Source: Ensifer canadensis (lineage in GTDB: Bacteria > Pseudomonadota > Alphaproteobacteria > Rhizobiales > Rhizobiaceae). Taken from it: a stretch of DNA of 64,000 nucleotides. The stretch spans positions 558,001 through 622,000 of the forward strand of contig NZ_CP083371.1 in NCBI RefSeq assembly GCF_017488845.2, in the 5' to 3' direction. Under the pieces are notes generated by a model. It was not told the origin of the DNA. It did no database searches and saw nothing but the letters and a program-made list of their open reading frames with translations. Positions 20,922 through 29,638 of this stretch are shown in pieces (the stretch's first letter is position 1; the number at the start of each line of letters is the position of its first letter). The translations under genes and the position numbers were made by a program.

Positions 20922-21691
20922 TGGGCATGAATCAGACGATCAGCCAGACCAAGCCGAAAAGCCTTCTCTACCTCGACGGCGTCTCTGTCTCCTTCGACGG
21001 GTTCAAGGCGCTCAATTCGCTGTCCTTCGTGATCGAGCCGGGCGAGCTTCGCGCCATCATCGGCCCGAACGGCGCTGGCAAGACGACGATGATGGACATC
21101 ATCACCGGCAAGACGCGTCCGGACGAGGGACAGGTGTTCTTCAAGGGCGACATCGACCTCACCCAACGGGATGAAGCTGAGATCGCCAATCTCGGCATTG
21201 GCCGCAAGTTCCAGAAGCCGACGGTGTTCGAAAGCCATACCATCTGGGACAATCTGGAACTGGCGCTCAACAGAAGCCGTGGGGTCTTACCGACGCTGTT
21301 CTACAGGCTGACGGCGGACGACAAGGCGCGGATCGAAGAGATCCTGTCGATAGTGCGGCTCAACGCGCGCCGCGATGATCTTGCCGCCAACCTGTCGCAT
21401 GGCCAGAAACAGTGGCTGGAGATCGGCATGCTGCTGGCGCAGGAGCCGGAGCTGCTGCTGGTCGACGAGCCGGTTGCCGGAATGACCGATGCGGAGACGG
21501 CCGAAACGGCGATCCTGCTCAAGGAGATCGCAAGGACGCGCTCGGTCGTCGTCGTCGAGCACGACATGGGCTTCATCCGCGAGCTTGGGGTCAAGGTCAC
21601 GTGCCTTGCCGAAGGCTCGGTGCTGGCTGAAGGCTCGATCGATTTCGTCAGCAGCGATCCGAAGGTGATCGAAAACTATCTCGGCCGCTGA
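20921..21691 (+). CDS. urtD: Urea ABC transporter ATP-binding protein UrtD
   Basis: 256 residues, LivG-like ATPase: Walker A GPNGAGKT, Q-loop, signature LSHGQKQWLEIGM (the tryptophan after Q is characteristic of UrtD), Walker B LLLVDEPVAGM and switch His in VVVEHDMGF. Start choices are GTG 20918, ATG 20921 and ATG 20927; the TGATG junction with urtC favours 20921. It would pair with UrtE on the cytoplasmic side of UrtBC. Confidence 0.94.
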   Translation: MGMNQTISQTKPKSLLYLDGVSVSFDGFKALNSLSFVIEPGELRAIIGPNGAGKTTMMDIITGKTRPDEGQVFFKGDIDLTQRDEAEIANLGIGRKFQKPTVFESHTIWDNLELALNRSRGVLPTLFYRLTADDKARIEEILSIVRLNARRDDLAANLSHGQKQWLEIGMLLAQEPELLLVDEPVAGMTDAETAETAILLKEIARTRSVVVVEHDMGFIRELGVKVTCLAEGSVLAEGSIDFVSSDPKVIENYLGR

Positions 21692-21732
21692 TAGCGGCCA
21701 CTCACCAACGGCCCAAGGGAAAGGACGCCTCC

Positions 21733-22428
21733 ATGCTGAGCGTCGAAAACGTCAATCTCCACTATGGTGCCGCACAGGCGCTGCGCAACGTTTCGATCGA
21801 AGCACAAATGGGCAAGATCACCTGCGTGCTTGGCCGCAATGGCGTTGGCAAGTCGAGCCTGCTCAGGGCGATCACCGGGCAGCATCCGGTCAGCGCCGGT
21901 TCGATCGCCTTCAATGGGGTGACGCTCGAAGGCATGGCGCCCTATCGCCGCGCCAAGGAGGGCATCGGCTACGTGCCGCAGGGGCGCGAGATCTTTCCGC
22001 TGCTGACCGTCAAGGAGAACCTCGAAACCGGCTACGCGCCGGTCAAGCGCGCCGATCGTTCGGTACCGGAGGATGTCTTCAACCTCTTCCCCGTGCTTCG
22101 CTCGATGCTGGGGCGGCGCGGCGGGGATCTCTCCGGCGGGCAGCAGCAGCAACTGGCGATCGGCCGGGCGCTCGTCACCCGTCCGCGCATTCTCGTGCTC
22201 GACGAGCCGACCGAGGGGATCCAGCCGTCGATCATCAAGGATATCGGCCGGGCGATCCGCTATCTGCGCGATTCCACCGGCATGGCGATCCTGCTGGTCG
22301 AGCAATATCTCGATTTCTGCCGCGAACTCGCCGACCATGTTTACATCATGGACCGCGGCGCCGTAGTGCATGAGGGGCCGCCGGAGACGCTCGACACCGT
22401 CGAGGCGCGGCGTCATCTCACGGTCTGA
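21733..22428 (+). CDS. urtE: Urea ABC transporter ATP-binding protein UrtE
   Basis: 231 residues, LivF-like ATPase: Walker A GRNGVGKS, 'GYVPQGREIFPLLTVKENL', signature LSGGQQQQLAIGRAL and Walker B ILVLDEPTEGIQPSII (the IQPS is typical of UrtE). It ends the complete urtABCDE set. Unlike in many bacteria, no urease genes follow within the window, so imported urea must be hydrolysed by an enzyme encoded elsewhere. Confidence 0.94.
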   Translation: MLSVENVNLHYGAAQALRNVSIEAQMGKITCVLGRNGVGKSSLLRAITGQHPVSAGSIAFNGVTLEGMAPYRRAKEGIGYVPQGREIFPLLTVKENLETGYAPVKRADRSVPEDVFNLFPVLRSMLGRRGGDLSGGQQQQLAIGRALVTRPRILVLDEPTEGIQPSIIKDIGRAIRYLRDSTGMAILLVEQYLDFCRELADHVYIMDRGAVVHEGPPETLDTVEARRHLTV

Positions 22429-22449
22429 AGCGGAGACGCTTTTTACGCA

Positions 22450-22496
22450 TTTCCTGACGGAAAACCGCTTCACACTTTTCCTGGAAATGCTCTAGC
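22450..22496. repeat. Short rhizobial-type intergenic element
   Basis: The segment from 'atttcctgacgg' through 'aaaaccgcttcacacttttc' to 'ctggaaatgctctag' is of a kind I recall occurring many times in Sinorhizobium and related genomes, usually between genes. It lies between convergent urtE and the LVIVD-protein gene and may contribute to termination. Imperfect dyad symmetry (atttcctg / cctggaaat) is visible. Only one copy was noticed here, so its repeat nature rests on recall. Confidence 0.5.
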
Positions 22497-23745
22497 CGCC
22501 ATATTCGATGATGGCGAGGCCGGCATTGTAGTCGGTGGCATAGATGATCCCGGCGGCATCGACGAAGACGTCGGCCGACTGGATGACGCGGGGGCGGCCC
22601 GCGCGCCGGTCGGTCATTTCGGTCGGTGCGGCTGGAACCAGCGCGCCGGTTTCGCGCGGACGGTAAGGGTCGCTGATATCGAAGGCGCGGATGCCGGCAT
22701 TCTGCCAGGTGGCGAAGATCAGCGTTTCCGAAACGAAGGAGCCCGGCCGGTTTTCGTGCAGGTTGTGCGGCCCAAAATGCCCGCCCTTGGCGACGTAGTC
22801 GGCTTCCGAGGGGATAGGGAAGGTCGAGATGCTGACCGGGTTGGTGGGCTCGCGGATATCGAAGATCCAGGTATGCTTGCGGCCGTCTTCCTCGTGGTCG
22901 AGCACAGCCTCGTCGGCGACCACGAGCAGATCGCGACCGGGCAGCGGCAAGGGCGAGTGCGTTCCGCCGCCAAACGGCGGCGACCAGTTGCGGTGGGCGA
23001 TCAGCTTCGGGTTGGCATGATCCTTGATGTCGAGGAGCGTCAGGCCGCCGTCACGCCAGCACGCATAGGCGGTGTCGCCAGAGACCAGCGCATGGTGCAG
23101 CGCGTAGCGCTTGCCTTCAGGTGCAGTCGGCGCTTCTCCCGCGGCCTTGTTCATGCCCGGCAGCCACCAGCGACCGACGATTTCGGGCCGGGTCGGATCC
23201 GCCATGTCGATGGTGACGAAGATATAGTCGGTAAAGCCGTCGAACAGCGCCGAGGCATAGGCGTAGCGGCCGCCGACATACCAGAGGCGGTGGAAGCCGA
23301 CGCCGTCTATATTCAACTCGCCGATCTTGCGCGGACGGTCGGGAACGGAAATGTCGAAGACCGACATGCCGGCGCTCCAGGCGCGTTTGCGGCCGCTGCC
23401 GGCGACGGTGTCGCCGACCGATTTGGTGTAGTAGGTTTTCTCGTCGGCGAAGGTCTCGACGTCGGCGAACAGGTCGAGCGCATTGATGACCAGAAGCAGG
23501 TCGTCATGGGTCTGCAGATGAATGTTCCAGGTGTTGGCCGGTGCCGGCGCATAGGTGACCGCGCCCGGCTTCTTCGGATCGCGCACGTCGACGATGGAAA
23601 ACCCTTGGGACCAGGGATGAGCGACATAGGCGAAACCGCGATGCACCATCAGTTGCAGACCATCGCCGCGCCCGCCGATCGGCGAATGGCCGATCAGTTT
23701 CATGTTGTTTGTGAAATCGGGCGTGGGAAGGTCGATGCCGCTCAT
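22492..23745 (-). CDS. LVIVD-repeat beta-propeller protein
   Basis: 417 residues built from repeated blades of the form 'G.AYVA...GFSIVDVRDPKKP', 'GMSVFDISVPDRPRKIG', 'GLTLLDIKDHANPKLI' and 'GIRAFDISDPYRPRETG', the hallmark of the LVIVD/choice-of-anchor propeller family. No signal peptide is visible from the chosen ATG at 23745, which has an aggaaag ribosome site. The frame open to 23808 would cross an intrinsic terminator. The molecular function is not established for this family. It is co-oriented with, but terminated from, the CUT2 importer upstream, so the link to sugar use is uncertain. Confidence 0.75.
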   Translation of the reverse strand: MSGIDLPTPDFTNNMKLIGHSPIGGRGDGLQLMVHRGFAYVAHPWSQGFSIVDVRDPKKPGAVTYAPAPANTWNIHLQTHDDLLLVINALDLFADVETFADEKTYYTKSVGDTVAGSGRKRAWSAGMSVFDISVPDRPRKIGELNIDGVGFHRLWYVGGRYAYASALFDGFTDYIFVTIDMADPTRPEIVGRWWLPGMNKAAGEAPTAPEGKRYALHHALVSGDTAYACWRDGGLTLLDIKDHANPKLIAHRNWSPPFGGGTHSPLPLPGRDLLVVADEAVLDHEEDGRKHTWIFDIREPTNPVSISTFPIPSEADYVAKGGHFGPHNLHENRPGSFVSETLIFATWQNAGIRAFDISDPYRPRETGALVPAAPTEMTDRRAGRPRVIQSADVFVDAAGIIYATDYNAGLAIIEYGG

Positions 23746-23768
23746 GGTCTTTCCTGTCTTTGTCATTG

Positions 23769-23798
23769 AAAAAGCGCCGCGCCGATCAGCGCGGCGCT
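23769..23798 (-). terminator. Intrinsic terminator after the CUT2 binding-protein gene
   Basis: Read on the minus strand: perfect 10-bp arms (agcgccgcgc / gcgcggcgct), 6-nt loop, then five T residues. It is located 17 nt after the stop at 23815. It would end the 27393-23815 importer transcript before the LVIVD gene. Confidence 0.85.
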
Positions 23799-23814
23799 CT
23801 TCCTTCAAATGGAA

Positions 23815-24858
23815 TTAATTGGTGGCCGTGGGGATCCACTCGGCAGTCGCCGCATCGCTCTTGCGGAAGGCCGGAAATTTCTCCTGCAAGTCCTCGATCG
23901 TCTTGATCTCGCCCTTGGCGAGATCGTCACGCGTGACGAGCGTCGGCTGCAGCAGCACCGACTGGCCGGGGAACTGACCGGCGATTGCGAGCGAGACCGC
24001 GCGCACCGAGACTTCGCCGACGACCGCGGCGTTGGTCGCGGCTGTCGCCTGCCAGGCACTATCCGGCTCGTTCATCAGTTGGATATCCGATGTCGAGATA
24101 TCGACGCCGTAGATCTTCACCTTGTTCGCAACGCCCAGTTCGTCGATCGCCAGCTTCACACCCTTGGCGAACTCATCCCAGGGGGTGAAGATGACGGAAA
24201 TGTCCGGATTGGCGGTCAGGACGGCCTTGGTCTGGTCGGCAACGGAGGCCGGCACCGTGTCGTTGACGACGCCCCAGGTAGCCTTCTCCGTCAGGTTGTG
24301 CTTGGCGGCGAAATCCTTCCAGACGGCGTAACGACGGTCGAGCGGTGCGAAGCCGGCGACATAGACGGCGCCGCCGACGAAGCCATCGCCCTTGTCCTTG
24401 ACCGCCTGCTCCAGCACCAGGCGGGCCATGTCCTTGTCGCTCTGCTCGATCTGAGGGATTTTGGGATTGTCGAGGTTGACGTCATAGGCGACGACCTTGA
24501 TGCCGGCGTCGAGCGCCTTCTGCGCCACATCCTTCAGGACTTCCGGACGGCCATTGTTGATGATGATGCCATCGACGCCGAGATTGATCGCCTGCTCGAT
24601 GAGGCTGCGCTGGGTGTCGTTGTCGTTGCGCGCCTGCGAGACGGTGAGGTTGACATGAAGCGCATCCGCCTGGCGCTTGACGCCCGCCTCGAAGGCCTGC
24701 AGCCAGTCGCCGCCGCCCAGGAAGCTGACCACGGCGATGTCGACGTCGCCCTTGTCGAACGGGGCAGGAGCGCCATCGATGCCGGCGGAAAAAGCAGGAG
24801 TCGCCGTCAGCGAAGCGGCGATGAGGCCGCCGAGAAGGCTGCGCGTCAAATGTTTCAT
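23815..24858 (-). CDS. CUT2 sugar ABC transporter substrate-binding protein (copy 1)
   Basis: 347 residues with signal peptide (SLLGGLIAASLTATPAFSA) and the RbsB-type periplasmic fold: 'AINLGVDGIIINNGRPEVL', 'DAGIKVVAYDVNLDNP' and 'ISVIFTPWDEFAKGVKLA'. It is unmistakably paralogous to the protein at 27745: both share 'GAPAPFDKG' at the mature N-terminus, 'YVAGFAPLDRR' and a C-terminal '(E/D)WIP'. The ATG at 24858 is used; the frame from 24873 adds five residues. It is third in the ATPase-permease-binding protein operon. Substrate unknown. Confidence 0.87.
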   Translation of the reverse strand: MKHLTRSLLGGLIAASLTATPAFSAGIDGAPAPFDKGDVDIAVVSFLGGGDWLQAFEAGVKRQADALHVNLTVSQARNDNDTQRSLIEQAINLGVDGIIINNGRPEVLKDVAQKALDAGIKVVAYDVNLDNPKIPQIEQSDKDMARLVLEQAVKDKGDGFVGGAVYVAGFAPLDRRYAVWKDFAAKHNLTEKATWGVVNDTVPASVADQTKAVLTANPDISVIFTPWDEFAKGVKLAIDELGVANKVKIYGVDISTSDIQLMNEPDSAWQATAATNAAVVGEVSVRAVSLAIAGQFPGQSVLLQPTLVTRDDLAKGEIKTIEDLQEKFPAFRKSDAATAEWIPTATN

Positions 24859-24890
24859 GGTCAGTATCCTCACTGTGTTTGAAGGGTTGG

Positions 24891-25913
24891 CTAGCGCGTC
24901 TGGCTGCGGCCAAGGCCGTAGGTGAGCGCAAGCGCGCCGACGAGCACGGCGCCCTTGACGAAGTCCTGGGTGTAATAGGGGGCGTTCAGCATCGTCAGGC
25001 CGTTGAGAAGCAGGCCGACGAAGACTGCGCCGACGATAGTGCCGAAGACGTTGGGACGGCGCAGGCCGAGAACGGCAAAGCCGATGAGCGCGGCGGCGAC
25101 GGAATCCATCAGCAGCGAGGCGCCGGACGAGACGTCACCGCGACCGACGCGGGCAGCGACGATGATGCCGCCGAGCGAGGCGAGCGTGCCGGAAAGCACA
25201 TAGGCCAGCGTCTTCAGGCGGGGAACCGAAGCGCCGGCAAGCCGGGTTGCCAGTTCGTTGCCGCCGGTGGCAAACAGCAGGCGTCCCAGCCGGGTACGCT
25301 CCGTCAGTACGAACAGGACGATGGCGACAAGCACCATGATGACGACAGGCGCGGGGACGATGCCGAAGAAGCTCGACCGCCCGATCAGGAGGAACGACGG
25401 ATCGTAAGCGCCCTTCGCCGTCGAGCCGTCGGGCAGGATCAGGCCGGCCGAGATCGAGCGCCCGGCCGTCGGAATCAGTTGCAGGCCAGTCAGAAGAAAC
25501 ATCATCGCCAGTGTGGCGAGGAGATCGGGCACGCGCAGGCGCACGATCAGAAAGGCGTTGACGAGGCCGACGAGCGCACCGAACAGGAGGACGAGCGGCA
25601 CGGTCTCGTAGACGCCGAGGCCCCAGACGATCATCGAATAGCTCGCCGCCATGACGCTCGAGGCGGCGACCGCCCCGATCGACAGATCGAAGCCGCCGAC
25701 GGCGAGCGTGATCGTGACGCCGGCGCCCAGGATGGCGACGACGGAAACGGCCTGCAGAATGCTCATCAGGTTGCTGACGTTGATATAGGCGGGCTGGGCG
25801 ATCGCAAAGCCTGCGACCATGACGATGAGCAGGATGAAGACGGCGCTGGCGCGGATGGCGGCGCTGACGCGTTCGCTGACCGGGCTTTGGTTCTCGCTGT
25901 TGGTAGTCGTCAT
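24891..25913 (-). CDS. CUT2 sugar ABC transporter permease
   Basis: 340 residues, RbsC-type permease with repeated hydrophobic segments. It has 'TLAVGGFDLSIGAVAASS', 'RTRLGRLLFATGGNELATRLAG' and 'VLGLRRPNVFGTIVGAVFVG'. It starts 4 nt after the ATPase stop. It probably serves both nearby binding proteins, since no second permease accompanies the copy at 27745. Confidence 0.88.
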   Translation of the reverse strand: MTTTNSENQSPVSERVSAAIRASAVFILLIVMVAGFAIAQPAYINVSNLMSILQAVSVVAILGAGVTITLAVGGFDLSIGAVAASSVMAASYSMIVWGLGVYETVPLVLLFGALVGLVNAFLIVRLRVPDLLATLAMMFLLTGLQLIPTAGRSISAGLILPDGSTAKGAYDPSFLLIGRSSFFGIVPAPVVIMVLVAIVLFVLTERTRLGRLLFATGGNELATRLAGASVPRLKTLAYVLSGTLASLGGIIVAARVGRGDVSSGASLLMDSVAAALIGFAVLGLRRPNVFGTIVGAVFVGLLLNGLTMLNAPYYTQDFVKGAVLVGALALTYGLGRSQTR

Positions 25914-25917
25914 CCGG

Positions 25918-27393
25918 TCAAGCCTCGATTGCTTCCGCCGTTTGCTCCGCGTGCGGGGCCGGCGTCAATGTGTGGTGGTCGATGATCAGAATCCGGTCGG
26001 CGACTTCTAGCGCCTCTTCCGGGTCCGACGTGGCGATCAGGGTGGCGCGCTCGGTGTTGGCGCGGATCGCGGTGATGATGTCGTGCCGGGCGCCGACATC
26101 GACACCCTGGAACGGTTCGTCGAGCAAAAGCACGCGGCTCGGCTCGGCATTCCATCGACCGAGGATCACCTTTTGCTGGTTGCCGCCGGAAAGCGAGTTC
26201 ATCGGCGCATCTGGCCCGCTTGCCTTGATGCCAAGCGTAACGATGGCGCGCTGCGCCTCCTGCTTCTCGCGGGTGCCGAGGAGGAAACCGAGCGGATACC
26301 ACTTTGCCAGATGTGGCAGGCTGATCGTTGCCGCAAGATTGCTGCCCGGCCAATCGGATGGCATCAGCGAAGAGCGGTGGCGGTCTTCGCCGGCCATGAA
26401 GATACCGGCGTTGATCGCATCGGCGGGTGTTGCCGGTCGGTAGGCCTCACCGTCGAGCCGCATCGTGCCAGCGGCAAGTGTTCGCGTACCGAAGATCGCC
26501 TGAAGCAAGCGGCTCTTGCCCGCACCCAGCACGCCTGTGACCGCCACAACCTCGCCCGGATGAAGATTGAGGTCGAACGGGGTACCGCCGGAAACGAGCT
26601 GGATACCGGCCATCTCCAGCACCGGTGCGCCGCGCAAGGCGCGGGCGTCCGGTCGGGCGGCGCGCAAGGGGCGGCCGATCATCGTTTCGACAGCACGATC
26701 GAAGTCGATCGGTCGTGCGAATTCTCCCACGACAGCGCCGCCGCGCATGACGACAGCGCGGTCAGCAAGCGCATTGAGGTCGGCGATCCGGTGGGAAATG
26801 AACAGGATCGCCAGGCCCTCATCACGAAGGCGGCGCAGGATTGCATAGAGCCGCTCGGATTCCCGTCCGGAAATGCTCGCGGTCGGCTCGTCGAGGATCA
26901 GCAGAGACGCCTGGCGCGACAGGGCGCGGGCAATGGCGACGAGCTGACGATCGGCGGCCGTCAGTTCGGCAAAATCCCGGTCGAGCGGCAGCGCGAACCC
27001 GGCGTTCTCAAGCATGGCCGCCGCCTTGCGACGAACAGCGGAGCGGCTGAGGAAGAAGGGGGCCGAGCCATCGGCATAGGCATGCAGCAGCAGCGCGTCG
27101 GCGACGGATAGCCCCGGCGCGCCGACGCGCTCTGTCGACTGATGGACGGTGACCACGCCGGCATCCGTTGCCTCGGCCGGTGAACGGGGGGCGTAGGCGC
27201 GACCCGCGAGCGTCATCGTTCCGTGGTCGGGTGCCAGCGTTCCCGCAAGCGCATTGACGAGGGTTGATTTTCCGGCGCCGTTTGCGCCCATGAGAGCGAC
27301 GATTTCGCCGGAGCTAATCGCAAGGGAGGCTCCGGCAAGCGCCTTCGTTGGCCCGAAAGCATGGGCAAGTCCGTCGATGCGGAGGAGGGGCAT
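25918..27393 (-). CDS. CUT2 sugar ABC transporter ATP-binding protein
   Basis: 491 residues, tandem ATPase domains. N-terminal: Walker A GANGAGKS (36-43), 'TAADRQLVAIARALS' in the signature position and Walker B LLILDEPTASI. C-terminal: GVLGAGKS, signature SLSGGNQQKVILGRW and Walker B VLLLDEPFQGVD. It is first in a minus-strand operon and divergent from the second binding protein at 27745 across a 351-bp region. A mid-protein Ala/Arg-rich linker is longer than in RbsA, a minor oddity. Confidence 0.88.
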   Translation of the reverse strand: MPLLRIDGLAHAFGPTKALAGASLAISSGEIVALMGANGAGKSTLVNALAGTLAPDHGTMTLAGRAYAPRSPAEATDAGVVTVHQSTERVGAPGLSVADALLLHAYADGSAPFFLSRSAVRRKAAAMLENAGFALPLDRDFAELTAADRQLVAIARALSRQASLLILDEPTASISGRESERLYAILRRLRDEGLAILFISHRIADLNALADRAVVMRGGAVVGEFARPIDFDRAVETMIGRPLRAARPDARALRGAPVLEMAGIQLVSGGTPFDLNLHPGEVVAVTGVLGAGKSRLLQAIFGTRTLAAGTMRLDGEAYRPATPADAINAGIFMAGEDRHRSSLMPSDWPGSNLAATISLPHLAKWYPLGFLLGTREKQEAQRAIVTLGIKASGPDAPMNSLSGGNQQKVILGRWNAEPSRVLLLDEPFQGVDVGARHDIITAIRANTERATLIATSDPEEALEVADRILIIDHHTLTPAPHAEQTAEAIEA

Positions 27394-27744
27394 TGCTAAA
27401 CCAATTCGTCACTGCGCGGCAATCAAGGTCGAAAAATATGCATTTCCGGTAGAGAAAGACAGCGCAACAAACGAAAGCCGGTGCCAAACATCCGCTAATA
27501 TGTCGCAAAAGTATCCCTAGATTTCCCAATAATCGGAATATTCATCCGAGGGCGTTCCTCAGCCATTTCGTCTTCGGTGGCCCGCCGCGCAACTTCTGCC
27601 GCCAGACCGGCCGTTGTGAGCAAGGCGTTCCTCTGGCGGCTTAGGGATTGGAATGTCTTTATTGTACATAGAAATTGTAGATTATACCATGGCGTCGACG
27701 GCTGATGGTCAGCTGCAAGGGTTGAGATCAACAGGAGATCGACA
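27394..27744. promoter_or_regulatory. Divergent promoter region between CUT2 ATPase and second binding protein
   Basis: 351 bp, locally AT-richer than the surroundings (for example tattgtacatagaaattg near 27658-27675, and aaaaatatgcatttccgg near 27431). It must contain both divergent promoters. No clean palindrome long enough to name an operator was found, and no regulator gene is adjacent. Confidence 0.4.
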
Positions 27745-28788
27745 ATGCGGTACGGTTTGAAACGCGCGACGACCGCGCTCGTGGCTTTTGGGTTTGCAGG
27801 TGGTGCTTCGGCCGCAGGGCTGGAGGGCGCGCCGGCGCCGTTCGACAAGGGCGGGGTGAAAGTGGCGCTCATTTCCTATATTTCATCAGGTGATTTCTTC
27901 CAGGCCTATCAGGCCGGAGCAGAGGCGCAGGCCAAGGCGCTCGGCATCGATCTGCGCGTCTTTCCCGGTAAGCAAAATGCTGCGGAACAGCGCGAGCAGG
28001 TCCAGCAGGCGATCAATCTCGGCGTCCAAGGCATCGTCGTCGACCACGGCCTGCCGGAATCGCTAGGCGATGTCGTGCAGCAGGCGGTCGATGCGGGTGT
28101 GAAGGTAGTGGCCTTCGACGTCAATCTGAACAATCCTGCCGTGCCGCAGGTGGAGCAGAGCGACCATGAACTGGCGCGGCTGGCGCTGGAGCAGGCCGTC
28201 AAGGATAACGGCACGAGCTTCAAGGCCGGTTACGTCTATGTCGCCGGCTTCGCGCCGCTCGACCGCCGCAACGAAGTCTGGGACAAGTTCAAGACGGACA
28301 ATCCTGATGTGGTCGAGAGAGCCCGCTTCGGCAATGTCAGCGACACCACGGCAACCAGTACGGCCGACCAGGCGAAGGCCGCCTTTGCCGCCAACCCGGA
28401 CATATCGGTCGTCTTCGCGCCCTATGACGAGTTCGCCCGCGGTGTGAAGCTCGCAGCCGCGGATCTCGGCATCGCCGAAAAGTTGAAGATCTACTCCGCC
28501 GATGTTTCGACCGCCGATATCCAGGAGATCGTCGAGGAGGGTAGTCCCTGGGTGGCGACCGTTGCCACCAACCCGGCGGTTGTCGGCGCGGTCTCTGTCC
28601 GTGCCGTCGCGCTCAAGATCGCGGGTCAGGATGTGCCGAAACAGATCCTGGTCAAGCCGGCCTTGCTAACCCAGGAGGCGTTGCGTCAGGCCGGCGTGAA
28701 GACGATCGAGGAGCTGGCGGTGAAAGTCCCGGCTTTCAGCGCCAGTGACGCCGTCACCGCCGATTGGATCCCTGCGAAGCTTTTTTGA
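27745..28788 (+). CDS. CUT2 sugar ABC transporter substrate-binding protein (copy 2)
   Basis: 347 residues, the same length as the copy at 23815. Signal peptide TTALVAFGFAGGASA, then 'GLEGAPAPFDKGG', 'AINLGVQGIVVDHGLPESL', 'VYVAGFAPLDRRNEVWDKF' and C-terminal 'ADWIPAKLF'. The two copies keep the hinge and domain layout but differ in many positions of the loops, so they may bind different sugars or anomers. ATG 27745 follows caggagatcgaca. It is monocistronic as far as can be seen. Confidence 0.87.
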   Translation: MRYGLKRATTALVAFGFAGGASAAGLEGAPAPFDKGGVKVALISYISSGDFFQAYQAGAEAQAKALGIDLRVFPGKQNAAEQREQVQQAINLGVQGIVVDHGLPESLGDVVQQAVDAGVKVVAFDVNLNNPAVPQVEQSDHELARLALEQAVKDNGTSFKAGYVYVAGFAPLDRRNEVWDKFKTDNPDVVERARFGNVSDTTATSTADQAKAAFAANPDISVVFAPYDEFARGVKLAAADLGIAEKLKIYSADVSTADIQEIVEEGSPWVATVATNPAVVGAVSVRAVALKIAGQDVPKQILVKPALLTQEALRQAGVKTIEELAVKVPAFSASDAVTADWIPAKLF

Positions 28789-29040
28789 CGGCTTTGCATC
28801 TGCGGGTTTTGAAGAAGCAGCTGGCCCTGGAGCAAATCTTTGCTGCGTTGCCTTGAATTCGACAATAAAATTCACAAAATCTATGCAGAAACTTACGTAA
28901 TTTCTTGAGAGTGACCCGGTTTGGGTGTATGGCATCTTAAGTGAAACAGTGCGGCCGTCACAACCTGTTGGCTCCGGTGATACCAACGTCGGTGCGGAAC
29001 GGACTCGTGGCGGCCTTTGTGTTCAGGAAAGCGAAGTGCA

Positions 29041-29499
29041 ATGTTGACCAAGAAGGGTAAATACGGGCTGAAGGCTCTTGTCGACCTGGCTCAACTGGAG
29101 CCCGGCGAGACCGCCTTCATCACCGAAATCGCCACCCGCAACAATATTCCGAAGAAGTTCCTCGACGCGATCCTGCTTGAGCTTCGCAACGCCGGAATCC
29201 TGCGCTCGAAAAAGGGCCCTGGCGGCGGCTATTCGCTTTCGAGGCCAGCATCCGATATCCGCATCGGCCAGGTCATCCGCACGCTGGACGGGCCGCTGGC
29301 CCCGATCCGCTGCGCCAGCCGCACCGCGTTCGAAGCCTGCGATGACTGTTCCGATCCGGTCAACTGTCACGTGCGCAAATCGATGAGTGGCGTCCGCGAT
29401 GCGGTGGCGTCTATCCTCGACAACATGACACTCGAACAGTTTGCCGCCAACGACAACGGCACCGAGATCGTCGCGCTCAGAGACGCCGAAGTCGGCTGA
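29041..29499 (+). CDS. Rrf2-family transcriptional regulator with a four-Cys cluster
   Basis: 152 residues: Rrf2 winged HTH at the N-terminus ('KGKYGLKALVDLA', 'NNIPKKFLDAILLEL', 'KGPGGGYSLSRP') and a Cys-rich segment with Cys91, Cys100, Cys103 and Cys109. IscR/NsrR/RirA use three Cys for an Fe-S cluster; four here suggests either a cluster or a thiol switch. It lies just upstream of sulfur-scavenging-type oxidoreductases, so it may be a sulfur- or cysteine-responsive repressor of the CymR kind. The ATG at 29041 is preferred over the upstream GTG-type extension at 29017. Confidence 0.85.
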   Translation: MLTKKGKYGLKALVDLAQLEPGETAFITEIATRNNIPKKFLDAILLELRNAGILRSKKGPGGGYSLSRPASDIRIGQVIRTLDGPLAPIRCASRTAFEACDDCSDPVNCHVRKSMSGVRDAVASILDNMTLEQFAANDNGTEIVALRDAEVG

Positions 29500-29587
29500 T
29501 CCTTGCCGAGGTCAGCTGCCGTCGTAAAGGTTTTCAGGGGTAGGACTTTCCCGTTCGCCGGCCTGAGTTGAAAATCATTTGCTGTTA

Positions 29588-29605
29588 TTGTCTATAGAAT
29601 GAATG
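29588..29605. promoter_or_regulatory. Candidate operator half-sites upstream of the first sulfur oxidoreductase
   Basis: The segment ttgtctatagaatgaa (29588-29603) shares the core ctatRgaat with the perfect palindrome at 33964-33981. It lies about 40 nt before the ATG at 29639, a position suited to repression. A site for the adjacent Rrf2 regulator is plausible but unproven. Confidence 0.35.
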
Positions 29606-29638
29606 CACTATTCCGCCTTAATCAATGGAGTGAGGCGA

